A DNA stretch of 64,000 nucleotides from UBA4736 sp002404015 (GTDB lineage Bacteria; Chloroflexota; Dormibacteria; Dormibacterales; Dormibacteraceae), in assembly GCA_036747295.1 (NCBI GenBank), contig DAIOCN010000002.1, positions 172,845 through 236,844 on the forward strand, in the 5' to 3' direction. This document shows positions 1-8,455 of the stretch, piece after piece. Within the stretch, counting starts at the first letter, position 1, and each line of letters starts with the position of its first letter. Made by a program: the position numbers and the translations under genes. A model generated the notes under the pieces. The model searched no databases and was not told where the DNA came from. It saw nothing but the letters and a program-made list of their open reading frames with translations.

Positions 1-1
1 C

Positions 2-670
2 CCGCTCAAGGAGCGCGTGGCCGCCTATTTCGAGGACTGCCTGTACGAGTTCTACGGCGCCACCGAGACCGGCTTCAACCTGGTGCTCCGGCCCGAGGAG
101 CAGCTGGCAAGGCCCGGCTCGGCGGGCCGGCCGCTGTCCGGCCACGCGATCCGGCTGCTGGACGAGGCCGGCGAGGAGGTTCCGGTGGGTGTGCCGGGCG
201 AGCTCTGGGTCCGCAACGACGGGCTCGCCGAGTACTTCAACAAGCCGGACGCGACGGCCAGTTCGCTGCGCGACGGATACTTCTCGGTCGGTGACGTGGC
301 CTATCGCGACGGGGACGGCTTCTACTACATCTGTGACCGCCGGATCGACATGGTCATCTCGGGCGGCGTGAACATCTACCCCGCCGAGGTCGAGGCCTGC
401 CTGGCCGGCCACCCCGACGTGCTGGACGTGGCCGTGATCGGCGTGCCGGACGCCGAGTGGGGCGAATCGGTCAAAGCGGTCGTCTCGCCGCGCCCGGGGT
501 CCTCGCCTGGCGAGGCGGAGCTGATCCAGTGGTGCCGGGTCCGGATCGCCGACTACAAGCGGCCGCGCTCGGTCGACTTCGTGGCGGAGCTGCCGCGCGA
601 CCAGGCCGGCAAGCTGCTGAAGCGAAAGATCCGCGAGCCGTACTGGCAGGACGCGGGCAGGAGCGTGTGA
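2..670 (+). CDS. Class I AMP-forming acyl-CoA synthetase, C-terminal part (5' end outside window)
   Basis: Activates a carboxylic acid to an acyl-AMP and then an acyl-CoA. The reading frame is open from base 2, so the gene starts upstream; 222 residues remain of a family that is usually 500-550. Visible motifs are the A5-type YGATETG near the start, the hinge/A8 region DRRIDMVISGGVNIYPAEVE, and the C-terminal lysine motif GKLLKRKIRE that serves adenylation. The substrate cannot be read from this part. The LysE-type gene begins 12 bases after the stop, so the two are probably co-transcribed. Confidence 0.92.
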   Translation, partial: PLKERVAAYFEDCLYEFYGATETGFNLVLRPEEQLARPGSAGRPLSGHAIRLLDEAGEEVPVGVPGELWVRNDGLAEYFNKPDATASSLRDGYFSVGDVAYRDGDGFYYICDRRIDMVISGGVNIYPAEVEACLAGHPDVLDVAVIGVPDAEWGESVKAVVSPRPGSSPGEAELIQWCRVRIADYKRPRSVDFVAELPRDQAGKLLKRKIREPYWQDAGRSV

Positions 671-682
671 TGGGCACTCCCG

Positions 683-1288
683 GTGAGCAGCCTGCTGGCG
701 GGTCTCGCGGCCGGTTTTGCGATCGCGGCCTCGCCCGGCCCCATCTCGTTCCTGACCGTCCGGCGCACGCTGGAGCGCGGCTGGTCTAGCGGACTCGCCT
801 CCGGCTTCGGGGTCGCCACCGCTGACGCGATCTACGCCGCCCTCGCGGCGTTCGGCGTCGCCGCCGTCACCTCGGTCCTTAACGGCCAGCGGCGCTGGTT
901 CGAGCTGGTCGGCGGGCTGGCGCTTGTGCTGCTCGGCGCCCGCTCGGCCCTGCGGCCGCCCGCGCTGGGCTCAGACGCGGCCCCGGCCGGCCCCGCCGGC
1001 CTGGCGACGATGTACGTGTCCATGGTCGGGCTGACCCTGGCCAACCCGCCCACGATCCTTTCGTTTGCCGCGGTTTTCGCCGGGCTGGGCGTGGTCGCCC
1101 CCTACCCGCTGCTGCTGGTTGTGGGAGTCATGCTCGGCTCTGCGCTCTGGTGGCTGCTGGTCACCGGGGTCGCGGCCCTGGTGCGGCGCCGGATCGAGCC
1201 AATAGCGCGCCGGATCGCACTCGGCTCCGGGCTGCTCGTGGCCGGCTTCGGCGCGGCGGCCATCCTGACCGCTCTCTTCAAAAACTGA
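683..1288 (+). CDS. LysE/RhtB-family amino-acid exporter
   Basis: A 201-aa integral membrane protein with about six hydrophobic segments. The N-terminal motif ASPGPISFLTVRRTLERGW matches the conserved LysE/RhtB signature that follows the first helix. These proteins export amino acids or related metabolites across the cytoplasmic membrane. It starts with GTG 12 bases after the acyl-CoA ligase stop and is likely in the same transcript. Length is normal for the family. The substrate is not predictable. Confidence 0.88.
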   Translation: MSSLLAGLAAGFAIAASPGPISFLTVRRTLERGWSSGLASGFGVATADAIYAALAAFGVAAVTSVLNGQRRWFELVGGLALVLLGARSALRPPALGSDAAPAGPAGLATMYVSMVGLTLANPPTILSFAAVFAGLGVVAPYPLLLVVGVMLGSALWWLLVTGVAALVRRRIEPIARRIALGSGLLVAGFGAAAILTALFKN

Positions 1289-1313
1289 CGACCGACCTGA
1301 AGGCGCCTGCCCG

Positions 1314-2201
1314 TCAGGCGGTGCTCCTCTTCGCCTTGGTGGAGTAGCGGGCATGGTGGCGGTGGATGACGTGCACCGCGCGGGAGACCGCGAAGGCGAC
1401 GTCCCCGTCCGTGGGGTAGAGGATGCTGGGCCCGGCGATGACGCCGCGAACCTGAGAGTGGCCCAGAGCCTCCCACCACCTCTCGAGGTTCTCCACGCTC
1501 GGCTCGCCGCCAGAGATGATCGTGGGGAGGGTCGTCGCGGCCAGGATCGGCTCGAGGGGGTCGATGATAGGCACCTGCAGCCACGTGTAGGCCGAGCTGT
1601 TGCCCAGGCCGGCGGCCACCGCCATCGAGCGGATCAAGAACTCGGCTTCCATCGGCGTGGTCTGGACCTCGACCAGGGCCGGCCGCTCGCACCAGGCGAG
1701 GTGGTTAACGGCCTCGGCGACGGCGGCCATCCGCTCCGGCGTGGAGGGGTCGAGATCGTCGATCCGGAGGTGCATCCGGCCGCCGTCAAGGTTGGCCGTC
1801 TCGATGGCGTCCGCCGTGTAGGCCGTGAAGCCGCCGTGGTACTGCAGGTCGGAGCCCGCCAGGCCACCCGGGTTCATGGATCCGATGACCAACCGGCGGT
1901 CCAGGGCGCCCAGCAGCGCCAGGTCGTCGACGACGTCGGGGGTGGCTACGATCCCCGCCACGCCCGGGTCCTGCAGGGCGGTGATGATCCGGCGCAGGAA
2001 CTCGCCCCGGTTGGCCATCGCCGAGTAGTCGTCGCCGGCCTCGATCACGCCCCGCGCCGGCGCGTCAGCCGAGATCAGCAGGATGGGCCCGCGGTACTCG
2101 TCGAGGGGGCGGCGCCGGCGGGCGGCCAGTGCCTGGCGGATCAGCCGGGGCTGGGTGGCGCGGGTGTCGGACAGCAGCGCGATGGGGTCGAGTTGTTCCA
2201 C
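1314..2201 (-). CDS. Cgl0159-family (beta/alpha)8 aldolase-like protein
   Basis: A 295-aa protein resembling the DeoC/LacD-like Cgl0159 family found in actinobacterial inositol-catabolism clusters. Internal pieces fit a TIM barrel: GPILLISADAPARGV (strand 1), a VIGSMNPGGL loop, and ALVEVQTTPMEAEF. I chose the GTG at 2201 because a CGGAG stretch precedes it by about 10 bases and the barrel begins shortly after; the open frame runs further upstream only as non-homologous sequence. The methylmalonate-semialdehyde dehydrogenase gene lies upstream on the same strand, 145 bp away, which supports a shared catabolic role. The exact reaction is unknown. Confidence 0.75.
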   Translation of the reverse strand: MEQLDPIALLSDTRATQPRLIRQALAARRRRPLDEYRGPILLISADAPARGVIEAGDDYSAMANRGEFLRRIITALQDPGVAGIVATPDVVDDLALLGALDRRLVIGSMNPGGLAGSDLQYHGGFTAYTADAIETANLDGGRMHLRIDDLDPSTPERMAAVAEAVNHLAWCERPALVEVQTTPMEAEFLIRSMAVAAGLGNSSAYTWLQVPIIDPLEPILAATTLPTIISGGEPSVENLERWWEALGHSQVRGVIAGPSILYPTDGDVAFAVSRAVHVIHRHHARYSTKAKRSTA

Positions 2202-2346
2202 TACAGCATCTCCGGGAGGGCGACCTCGAGCACTGCGGTGATTTTGACACTCCCACGGGATATTGGGGGAACCAATCCATCGGACACCGCCATGTGGTGG
2301 TTGTCGGCCACCGCGGAACGTCGATACTTGCGCCCGAGCGGTGCCG

Positions 2347-3783
2347 TCACCAGCGGCTGACGAGCACCTTCTTTCGCGTGTAGAAGTCGAGGCCGTCGGT
2401 TCCGTGGATGTGCAGGTCGCCGTAGAAGGAGCTCTTCCAGCCGCTGAACGGGTAGAAGGCGAAGGGCTGGGCGGTGCCGACGTTGACCCCGACCATGCCG
2501 GCCTCGACCCGCTCCCGGAACTGGCGGGCGGCGTGGCCGCTGCGGGTGAAGATGACCGCCATGTTGCCGTACGACATGCGGTTGGCGCGCGCGATCGCCC
2601 GGTCAAGGTCCTGCTCGCTGCTGACGCTCAGGACCGGGCCGAAGATCTCCTCCTTGCCCACGGTCATCGCGGCGCTGACATTGTCCAGCACGGTGGGGCC
2701 CAGGAAGAAACCCTGGCGCTCCAGGTGGCCGCGGCCGTCGGCCGCGATCGTGGCGCCTTCGGTAACGCCGCGGTCGATGTAGTCGAGGACCTTCTGGCGA
2801 TGCTCAGCGCGGATCAGCGGCCCGACCTGGACCCCGGGCTCGTCGCCGGGCCCCACCTTCAGCTTGGCCGCCTGGTCCGTGAGCGCCTCCATGAGCTCGC
2901 CGTGGATCTTGCCGACGGCGACCGCGGCCGAGACGGCCAGGCAGCGCTCGCCGGCGTTGCCGAAGGCGCTGTTCAGGATGGCCGGGACCGCGCTGTCAAG
3001 GTCGGCGTCCGGCATCACGATCGTGTGGTTCTTGGCCCCGCCGGCGGCCTGGACGCGCTTCTGGTGCCTGGCCGCCTGCTCGTAGACGTAGCGGGCGATC
3101 GGCTCGCTGCCCACGAAGCTGATGGCCCGGATCCGGGGCTCCTCGAGCAGCCCGTCCACGACCTCCTTGGCTCCGTGGACCACGTTGAGGACACCCTCCG
3201 GGAAGCCCGCCTCCAGGAAGATCTCCGCCAGCTTGTTCATTCCGAGAGGGGTCCGCTCGGATGGCTTCATGACGAACGTGTTGCCGGCCACGATGGCGAG
3301 CGGGAACATCCAGAGCGGGATCATCACGGGGAAGTTGAAGGGCGTGATCCCGCCCACCACGCCGACCGGGAAGCGATACACGTCCTGATCCACGTCGCCA
3401 GAGACATTCCGTAGGGTGCGGCCCTGGAGGAGGGTGGGTGCGCCGCACGCAAAGTCCACGACCTCGATCCCGCGCCGGGTCTCGCCACGGGCCTCGTCCA
3501 GCGTCTTGCCGTGGTGGCGGGTGATGATTGCCGCCAGCTTCTCGAAGTCGCGCTCCAGCAGCTGCTTGTAGCGGAACATCAGCTGGACGCGCTCGGTCAG
3601 GGAGGTCCGAGACCAGCTCTCGTACGCCTTTTCGGCGTAGTCGGTAGCCTTCCGAACCTCCTCTTTGGAGGAGAGCGGGACCTGCTCTATGACCTCGCCC
3701 GTGGCGGGGTTGAAAACAGGCAGCGTGTCAGCGTCCGGGCGGCTCCAGGCAGGGCCGATCAGGTTCGGGATCATTCCCGACAT
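2347..3783 (-). CDS. mmsA: CoA-acylating methylmalonate-semialdehyde dehydrogenase
   Basis: Oxidises (methyl)malonate semialdehyde to propionyl- or acetyl-CoA with NAD+ and CoA, in valine or myo-inositol breakdown (MmsA/IolA). The 478-aa length is typical. The catalytic cysteine lies in GNAGERCLAVSAAVAVG, the NAD-site region in GGITPFNFPVMIPLWMFPLA, and the C-terminal PFSGWKSSFYGDLHIHG is characteristic of MmsA rather than general aldehyde dehydrogenases. It lies upstream of the Cgl0159-type gene on the same strand; in actinobacteria both occur in iol loci, so iolA is an equally fair name. Confidence 0.93.
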   Translation of the reverse strand: MSGMIPNLIGPAWSRPDADTLPVFNPATGEVIEQVPLSSKEEVRKATDYAEKAYESWSRTSLTERVQLMFRYKQLLERDFEKLAAIITRHHGKTLDEARGETRRGIEVVDFACGAPTLLQGRTLRNVSGDVDQDVYRFPVGVVGGITPFNFPVMIPLWMFPLAIVAGNTFVMKPSERTPLGMNKLAEIFLEAGFPEGVLNVVHGAKEVVDGLLEEPRIRAISFVGSEPIARYVYEQAARHQKRVQAAGGAKNHTIVMPDADLDSAVPAILNSAFGNAGERCLAVSAAVAVGKIHGELMEALTDQAAKLKVGPGDEPGVQVGPLIRAEHRQKVLDYIDRGVTEGATIAADGRGHLERQGFFLGPTVLDNVSAAMTVGKEEIFGPVLSVSSEQDLDRAIARANRMSYGNMAVIFTRSGHAARQFRERVEAGMVGVNVGTAQPFAFYPFSGWKSSFYGDLHIHGTDGLDFYTRKKVLVSRW

Positions 3784-3816
3784 TCTGGCCCGTGCTACGC
3801 CACGACCGGCCGGGGA

Positions 3817-4260
3817 CTATGCGCCCCCGCTGTCGCCGCCCTTGTGCTTGCCCGAGTCCATCTGGACGTTGCCGTTGAGGGTGGCGCCGTCCTCGATCAC
3901 CAGGCGGGCGATCTTGACGTTGCCGTTCACGCTCCCTGAACCGGCGATGATGAGCTTGCCCCGCGCGGTGACGTCCCCGTTCACGTTCCCGCGCACGTTG
4001 ACGTTCTTGCCCTCGATCCGGGCGTCCACGTTGGAGTCACCTTCGATCCGGACATCGCCCGTCGAGGACACCTCGCCCTGGACGGTGCTGCCCTGGATGC
4101 GGACGTCGCTCTCCGTCGTGAGCTTGCCCTCCAGGCGGTCCTTGGGGCCAAGGACAATCGGTGAACCGGCCCCGTTGGCCGGTGGTTCGGGACGGCCGCG
4201 GTGACTCTTCACCTGGTGCTCCTCACCGTTCTCGGTCGGGGTCTCGGTCTGTACTTCCAT
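3817..4260 (-). CDS. Bactofilin-family polymer-forming cytoskeletal protein
   Basis: A 147-aa protein with a hydrophilic disordered N-terminus (about 35 aa) followed by short beta-helix repeats of the bactofilin type (VRIQGSTVQGEVSSTGDVRI, then NVNVRGNVNGDV and VNGNVKIARLVI), ending in a charged Gly/Lys tail. Bactofilins polymerise without nucleotide and act in shape or membrane-associated scaffolding. I chose the ATG at 4260 because a GGAG lies 8 bases upstream; the GTG at 4269 sits right on that site. It diverges from the methyltransferase gene. Confidence 0.85.
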   Translation of the reverse strand: MEVQTETPTENGEEHQVKSHRGRPEPPANGAGSPIVLGPKDRLEGKLTTESDVRIQGSTVQGEVSSTGDVRIEGDSNVDARIEGKNVNVRGNVNGDVTARGKLIIAGSGSVNGNVKIARLVIEDGATLNGNVQMDSGKHKGGDSGGA

Positions 4261-4365
4261 ACTTCCCACTCCATGCCATGCCGGGATTTTCGACGCCCAT
4301 CGGGCTACACAGCGACCGTGCGCGGTGGGGCCAAGGGTAGGATCTTAGGCCAAGACGTCCCGACC

Positions 4366-5205
4366 TTGCCGCACTCAAAGACTCCTTCTTACCGGGACCT
4401 GGCCATCGCGTTCTTCGATTCCGTCGCGCCTGAGTACGACTCCTGGGCCGGCGGCCTCCATGCCCGGGTGGCCGGGCGCCTGGCCGAGCTGGCGGATCCC
4501 CAGCCCGGCCAGTCCGTGCTCGACGTGGGAACCGGGACGGGGCTCGTCGCCCTGCAGCTCGGGCGGAGCGTCGGCCGCCGCGGCCAGGTGGTCGGAGTCG
4601 ACCTCTCGGAGAAGATGCTGGCGGTGGCGCGCTGGCGCTCGCTCAGGAACACGAGGCTCCTGGCGATGGACGCCGACCGGCTTGTCTTTCGGGACGCCTC
4701 GTTCGACTTGGTTACATTCGGCGACGTGCTGGGCTACCTGGACGACCCGCTGGTCTCGCTGGAGGAGGCCAGGCGAATCCTCCGGCCGGAGGGCCGGATC
4801 GCCATCTCGGTGAGGCGGCGATCCCTCAACACCGAGGCCCAGGAGGTCTTCTACCGGCTGCTCGACGAGCTGATCCCGGAGCTGCCGCTCACGATTCCCC
4901 TGTCGCATCCAGACCTAGAGCGACTGGGGGAGACCGAGTCGATCACCGAGCTGCTGGACACCGCCGGCTTCGGGGAGCCCCAGCTCATGACGATGGTCAC
5001 GGGCGCGCGCCTGGAGGGCCCCGCCTCCTGGGTCGGTTTGATGAGGGGCGCAGGTCCCCGGCCCCATGCCCTCATCGGGACCATGGGCCCGGCCCTTCGG
5101 CAGCAGTTCGAGCACTTCGTGGGCCGGGAGATGGCGAAGCTGGGCGAGGACGCCTTCCACTACCACGAGGCGTTCACCTTCGCCACTGCCCGCGCCCCGG
5201 GCTAG
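4366..5205 (+). CDS. Class I SAM-dependent methyltransferase
   Basis: About 279 aa with a Rossmann methyltransferase core of the UbiE/Methyltransf_11 type. Motif I is VLDVGTGTGLVALQLG, the acidic residue of motif II is in VVGVDLSEKML, and FDLVTFGDVLGYLDDP follows. The C-terminal 100 residues have no clear motif and could carry substrate specificity. The start is uncertain: the frame is open upstream to 4201, which would overlap the divergent bactofilin gene, and TTG at 4366 or GTG at 4318 are the realistic options. The substrate is unknown. Confidence 0.72.
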   Translation: MPHSKTPSYRDLAIAFFDSVAPEYDSWAGGLHARVAGRLAELADPQPGQSVLDVGTGTGLVALQLGRSVGRRGQVVGVDLSEKMLAVARWRSLRNTRLLAMDADRLVFRDASFDLVTFGDVLGYLDDPLVSLEEARRILRPEGRIAISVRRRSLNTEAQEVFYRLLDELIPELPLTIPLSHPDLERLGETESITELLDTAGFGEPQLMTMVTGARLEGPASWVGLMRGAGPRPHALIGTMGPALRQQFEHFVGREMAKLGEDAFHYHEAFTFATARAPG

Positions 5206-5227
5206 CAGGCCGCGCCCGGTTGCGGAC

Positions 5228-6034
5228 CTAACTACCCGTCCAGGTGGGCTTCCGCTTGCCCAGGAATGCTTCGACCCCCTCCTTGAAGTCGTGGCTCATG
5301 TAGGCCTGGACAACCAGGTCGTGCCCCCCGTCCTTGGGTGCCATCTGCTCGCGGATCCGGCGCAGCGCCTCCTTGGTCGTCGCCAGCGTGAGCGGCGCCT
5401 GGCCGGCCAGGGTCCGGGCCAGCTCCTCTGCCCGCACCGGCAGCGAATCCTCGTCCGGCGTCACCTCGTTCAGCCAGCCGATCGCCCGAGCCTCGTCGGC
5501 CTCGACCAGGCGCGAGGTGAAAATGATGTCCTTGACGCGGGCCGGGCCGACCAGGACCGATAGCCTGACGAAGTTGCCCATCGACAGCGTGTTGCCGAGC
5601 GTCCTGGCAATCGGGAAACCGAAGCGCGTGGAGGGAGAGCCGATCCGCATGTCGCAGGCGGAGGCGATCCCGGCGCCGCCCCCTGTGCACGCGCCCTGGA
5701 TGGCGGCGACGGTCGGCACCCGGACCGCCTCCAGCGCGTTGAGCACGCGGTCCATGCGGCCCTCGTAGTCGAGGGCGTCCTGCTCCGTCTCGAACGCGCG
5801 GAACTGGGAGATATCGGTGCCGGCGGCGAACGCCTTGCCACCGGCGCCGGCGAACACGATCACCTTGATCGAGCGGTCCCGGTTGGCCTCCACCGAGATG
5901 TCGTGCACCGCCTCGTACATGGCGAAGGTCAGCGCGTTGCGAGCCTGCGGCCGGTTGAACGTGACCCAGGCCAGCTCGCCTTCGTCCCCACGCCGCTCGA
6001 ACTGGATCTCGTCGGTCTTCAGCTCGATCGTCAT
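5228..6034 (-). CDS. Enoyl-CoA hydratase/isomerase (crotonase) family protein
   Basis: A 268-aa crotonase-fold protein. The oxyanion-hole segments are visible (AFAAGTDISQF and GACTGGGAGIASACDMRIG). The two positions that carry catalytic glutamates in true enoyl-CoA hydratases appear to be non-acidic here (GGGAGIASACD and FGFPIARTLGN), so hydratase activity is doubtful and another crotonase reaction is more likely. Its ATG overlaps the stop of the upstream CaiB-family gene (ATGA), so the two are translationally coupled and probably act on the same CoA thioester. Confidence 0.88.
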   Translation of the reverse strand: MTIELKTDEIQFERRGDEGELAWVTFNRPQARNALTFAMYEAVHDISVEANRDRSIKVIVFAGAGGKAFAAGTDISQFRAFETEQDALDYEGRMDRVLNALEAVRVPTVAAIQGACTGGGAGIASACDMRIGSPSTRFGFPIARTLGNTLSMGNFVRLSVLVGPARVKDIIFTSRLVEADEARAIGWLNEVTPDEDSLPVRAEELARTLAGQAPLTLATTKEALRRIREQMAPKDGGHDLVVQAYMSHDFKEGVEAFLGKRKPTWTGS

Positions 6035-7230
6035 GGCCTGACTATGATCCCCGAGCTCGCCAGCCGCTCCACGTCGGCCGCCGAGTAGCCCAGCTCGTCC
6101 AGGACCTCGGCCGAGTGCTCGCCCAGGAGGGGACCGGCGTGGTCGCGGACCACCGCCGTCGCGGCGAACCGCATCGGCGAGCCGAGCTGCTCGACGGCGC
6201 CCAGCGTAGTGTGGGGCGCCTTCCAGAAGAAGTCGCGGGCCGCCAGGTGCTGGTCCCGGAAGACCTGGCCGTAGTCCTGGATCGCCCCGCAGGGAACCCC
6301 CGCCTCCTGCAGGGCCGCGATCCAGTGGGCCATCGGCCGCCCCGCGGTGACCTCCTCGATCATGGGGATCAGCAGCGGCCGGTTGCGGTGTCGCGAAGGA
6401 TTGTCCGCGAACCGTTCGTCCGCCACCCACTCCGGGTGTCCGAGGACTCTGCAAAACGACTCCCAGTTCCGGATCGAGGTGGCGCCGACCGTGAAGTACC
6501 CGTCGGCAGCCCGGATCGCTTGGTAGGGGGCGGAGGTCTGGTGGGCCGAGCCCAGCGGCCCCGGGATCTCCCCCGTCGCGAAGAACTTGCCCGCCTCCCA
6601 GACCGCCAGCGAGACGCCGGCCTCGAACAGGCAGACGTCGATGAACTGCCCCCGCCCGTCCCTCTCCCTCGCTCGAAGCGCGGAGACCGCGGCCAGCGCC
6701 CCGTAGAGAGCGCACACGAGGTCCGCCACCGGTACCCCGACCTTGACCGGGTCGCCGCCCGGCTCTCCGGTGATCGACATGAGTCCGCTCATCCCCTGGG
6801 CCATGATGTCCAGTCCCGCGAGCTGCGAGTAGGGCCCGGACTGCCCCCACCCCGAGGCCGCCACGTACACGAGCATCGGGTTCAGGGCGGAGAGCGTGGC
6901 GTAGTCCAGCTCCAGGTCCGTCATGGTTCCCGGCCGCAGGTTCTCTACCACCACGTCCGCGGTCGCGGCGAGCCGGCGGAACACCTCCTTGCCTTTCGGG
7001 GTCTTCAGGTCGAGGGCCAGCGAGCGCTTGTTCCGGTTCAGCCTCACAAAGTTGGACGATTCGCCGTCCAGGAACGGCCCCGTCTTGCGGACCTCGTCGC
7101 CGCCGGCCGCCGGCGACTCGACCTTGATGACGTCCGCGCCCAGGTCGGCCAGCTGCATCGCGCAGAAAGGGCCGGCCATGTAGTTGCCGACCTCCACCAC
7201 GCGCACGCCGGCTAGCGGCGGGCTCGGCAT
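6031..7230 (-). CDS. CaiB/BaiF family III CoA-transferase
   Basis: Moves CoA between carboxylic acids (formyl-CoA, carnitinyl-CoA and related transferases). The 399-aa length is normal. The N-terminus LAGVRVVEVGNYMAGPFCA and the following LADLGADVIKVESP are family hallmarks; VGVPVADL probably holds the catalytic aspartate. It is the first gene of a two-gene unit with the crotonase. This pairing fits activation and modification of an unidentified carboxylic acid, as in carnitine or bile-acid pathways. Confidence 0.9.
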   Translation of the reverse strand: MPSPPLAGVRVVEVGNYMAGPFCAMQLADLGADVIKVESPAAGGDEVRKTGPFLDGESSNFVRLNRNKRSLALDLKTPKGKEVFRRLAATADVVVENLRPGTMTDLELDYATLSALNPMLVYVAASGWGQSGPYSQLAGLDIMAQGMSGLMSITGEPGGDPVKVGVPVADLVCALYGALAAVSALRARERDGRGQFIDVCLFEAGVSLAVWEAGKFFATGEIPGPLGSAHQTSAPYQAIRAADGYFTVGATSIRNWESFCRVLGHPEWVADERFADNPSRHRNRPLLIPMIEEVTAGRPMAHWIAALQEAGVPCGAIQDYGQVFRDQHLAARDFFWKAPHTTLGAVEQLGSPMRFAATAVVRDHAGPLLGEHSAEVLDELGYSAADVERLASSGIIVRP

Positions 7231-7362
7231 AGTGGCTCCACTAGGCTGAAAAGGCTACTCGCCCGAGGCGTCTCCCATGATGGCCGCAGGGTCCGCCGCA
7301 CTGCCCTCGCCACCATGGTCAGGCTGGCGCTGGTCGCCGGCGCAGGGTACGGCTCGCGCCCG

Positions 7363-7380
7363 CCCCCGACTTCGCGGGGG
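7363..7380 (-). terminator. GC hairpin directly after the 66-aa gene
   Basis: CCCCCG and CGCGGGGG form a short GC-rich stem next to the stop codon at 7381. There is no T-run on the minus strand, so this is at best a weak intrinsic terminator. Confidence 0.3.
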
Positions 7381-7581
7381 TTAGCTGCCGGCCGTCCTCC
7401 GCATCCCCGCCGGCGGGGTGACGATGGTGGTCTCGCCGCCTTTGCTGAGGGGGCTCTCGCCGACCTTCTGGTCCCACATCTGAACCAGCTTCTCCCGCCT
7501 CCGAACACCGTGCTCGGGGTCGAAGAAATAGGCCAGAGCGGCCCCCGCGCCGACCAGTACCAGCGTCCTCGTTAGTCTCAT
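7381..7581 (-). CDS. Small YtxH-like membrane-anchored protein
   Basis: A 66-aa protein with one N-terminal hydrophobic segment (LVLVGAGAALAYFFDP) followed by EHGVRRREKL. The pattern AYFFDPEHGxRRR is typical of small YtxH/general-stress-like membrane proteins. I chose the ATG at 7581 because a CAGACT hexamer sits exactly 6 bases upstream with no Shine-Dalgarno, the leaderless pattern seen across this window. The frame is open a further 13 codons upstream. Function unknown. Confidence 0.6.
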   Translation of the reverse strand: MRLTRTLVLVGAGAALAYFFDPEHGVRRREKLVQMWDQKVGESPLSKGGETTIVTPPAGMRRTAGS

Positions 7582-7627
7582 GAGACCAGTCTGACAGGCG
7601 GTTCGGCACTCGGCCAGCAAGGGATCA

Positions 7628-7783
7628 CTAGGCGCGGCCCCCGGTGCCCCGTGAAATTCGCGCGTCCTCGTCGGGGTTCATAGACTGCAGCGTCACAAAC
7701 CTCTTGAGGGTGGGCAGGAGCCGGTTCTGCAGTTCCTTGCGGGATGTCATCCAGATGAATTCGGGCTCGGTGAAGGGGAACAT
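7628..7783 (-). CDS. Hypothetical 51-aa protein
   Basis: A short open frame beginning MFPFTEPEFIWMTSRKEL and ending ARISRGTGGRA. It has one of the few good ribosome binding sites in the window: GAGGAG ending about 7 bases before the ATG. An AT-rich stretch with TATACT lies upstream on this strand and could be its -10. No domain recognised. Mostly helical, with mixed charge. It diverges from the CGNR gene and shares the inverted-repeat region between them. Confidence 0.5.
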   Translation of the reverse strand: MFPFTEPEFIWMTSRKELQNRLLPTLKRFVTLQSMNPDEDARISRGTGGRA

Positions 7784-7811
7784 CAGCAACTCCTCAACAT
7801 AACCAGTGAAT

Positions 7812-7844
7812 AGTGATTACCAGTTAGTATAACCCGTAAACACT
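7812..7844. promoter_or_regulatory. Inverted repeat (candidate operator) between divergent genes
   Basis: AGTGATTAC (7812-7820) and GTAAACACT (7836-7844) are 9-base inverted arms with one mismatch and a 15-base spacer. They lie in an AT-rich island between the 51-aa gene and the CGNR-type regulator. The minus-strand TATACT -10 candidate lies in the spacer. The adjacent CGNR protein is a reasonable candidate ligand, by inference only. Confidence 0.5.
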
Positions 7845-7879
7845 GTTTGAGGGTGAGTTATTCGCGGTAGACTTCAGCT

Positions 7880-8455
7880 GTGGCCAACCCGGCTCCCGGC
7901 CAGTTGAAGCTGGTCCAGGACTTCGTCAACTCGACCGACCTGATGGACGGCACCGACGAGATCGCCCAGCCCAGCGCGCTGGCGGAGTGGCTGCGGCAGC
8001 GCGGGCTGATCGACCCCGCCGCCGAGCTGGCCGGCCCCGATGTCGAACATGCGCTGGCCATCCGGGAGGCTTTGCGGCGCCTGCTCCAGGCCAACAACGG
8101 AGCCCCCGTCTACCCGGTGGACCTGGCCACGCTGAACCGGGCTGCCGCCGAAAGCGCCCTCCGCCCCCGCTTCCTGCCCGACCGCAGCGTGAGGCTCGAG
8201 CCGGAGGCGGCTGGGGTGGCGGGCGCCCTGGGCCGCGTCCTGGGGATCGCGACCTCGGCCATGGCCGATGGCAGCTGGGCCCAGCTCAAGGTGTGCGCCG
8301 ACCGTGCCTGCGCGTGGGCGTTCTGGGACAAGTCCAAGAACCACTCCGGTCATTGGTGCCGGATGGGCTCCTGCGGCAACCGGGCCAAGGCCCGGCGCTA
8401 TCGCGAGCGCCGTCGCTCAGGTGACGAGCTCGGAGAAGGCGCTCTCGACGGGTGA
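7880..8455 (+). CDS. CGNR zinc-finger / ABATE-domain protein
   Basis: A 191-aa putative transcription factor. The first ~140 residues match the ABATE region, and the C-terminus carries a CGNR zinc finger (CADRACAWAFWDKSKN, then WCRMGSCGNRAKARRYRERR). These proteins are usually single-domain regulators next to the genes they control. The GTG start is preceded by TAGACT and then 6 bases, with no Shine-Dalgarno, so the mRNA is probably leaderless. Its 3' end overlaps the convergent DUF4388-like gene by 39 bases. Confidence 0.88.
   Translation: MANPAPGQLKLVQDFVNSTDLMDGTDEIAQPSALAEWLRQRGLIDPAAELAGPDVEHALAIREALRRLLQANNGAPVYPVDLATLNRAAAESALRPRFLPDRSVRLEPEAAGVAGALGRVLGIATSAMADGSWAQLKVCADRACAWAFWDKSKNHSGHWCRMGSCGNRAKARRYRERRRSGDELGEGALDG

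Noticed and set aside
2263..3414. 383-codon plus-strand frame opposite the MmsA gene
   Set aside because: The MmsA frame is a perfect family match over its full length; the opposite frame has no recognisable domain.
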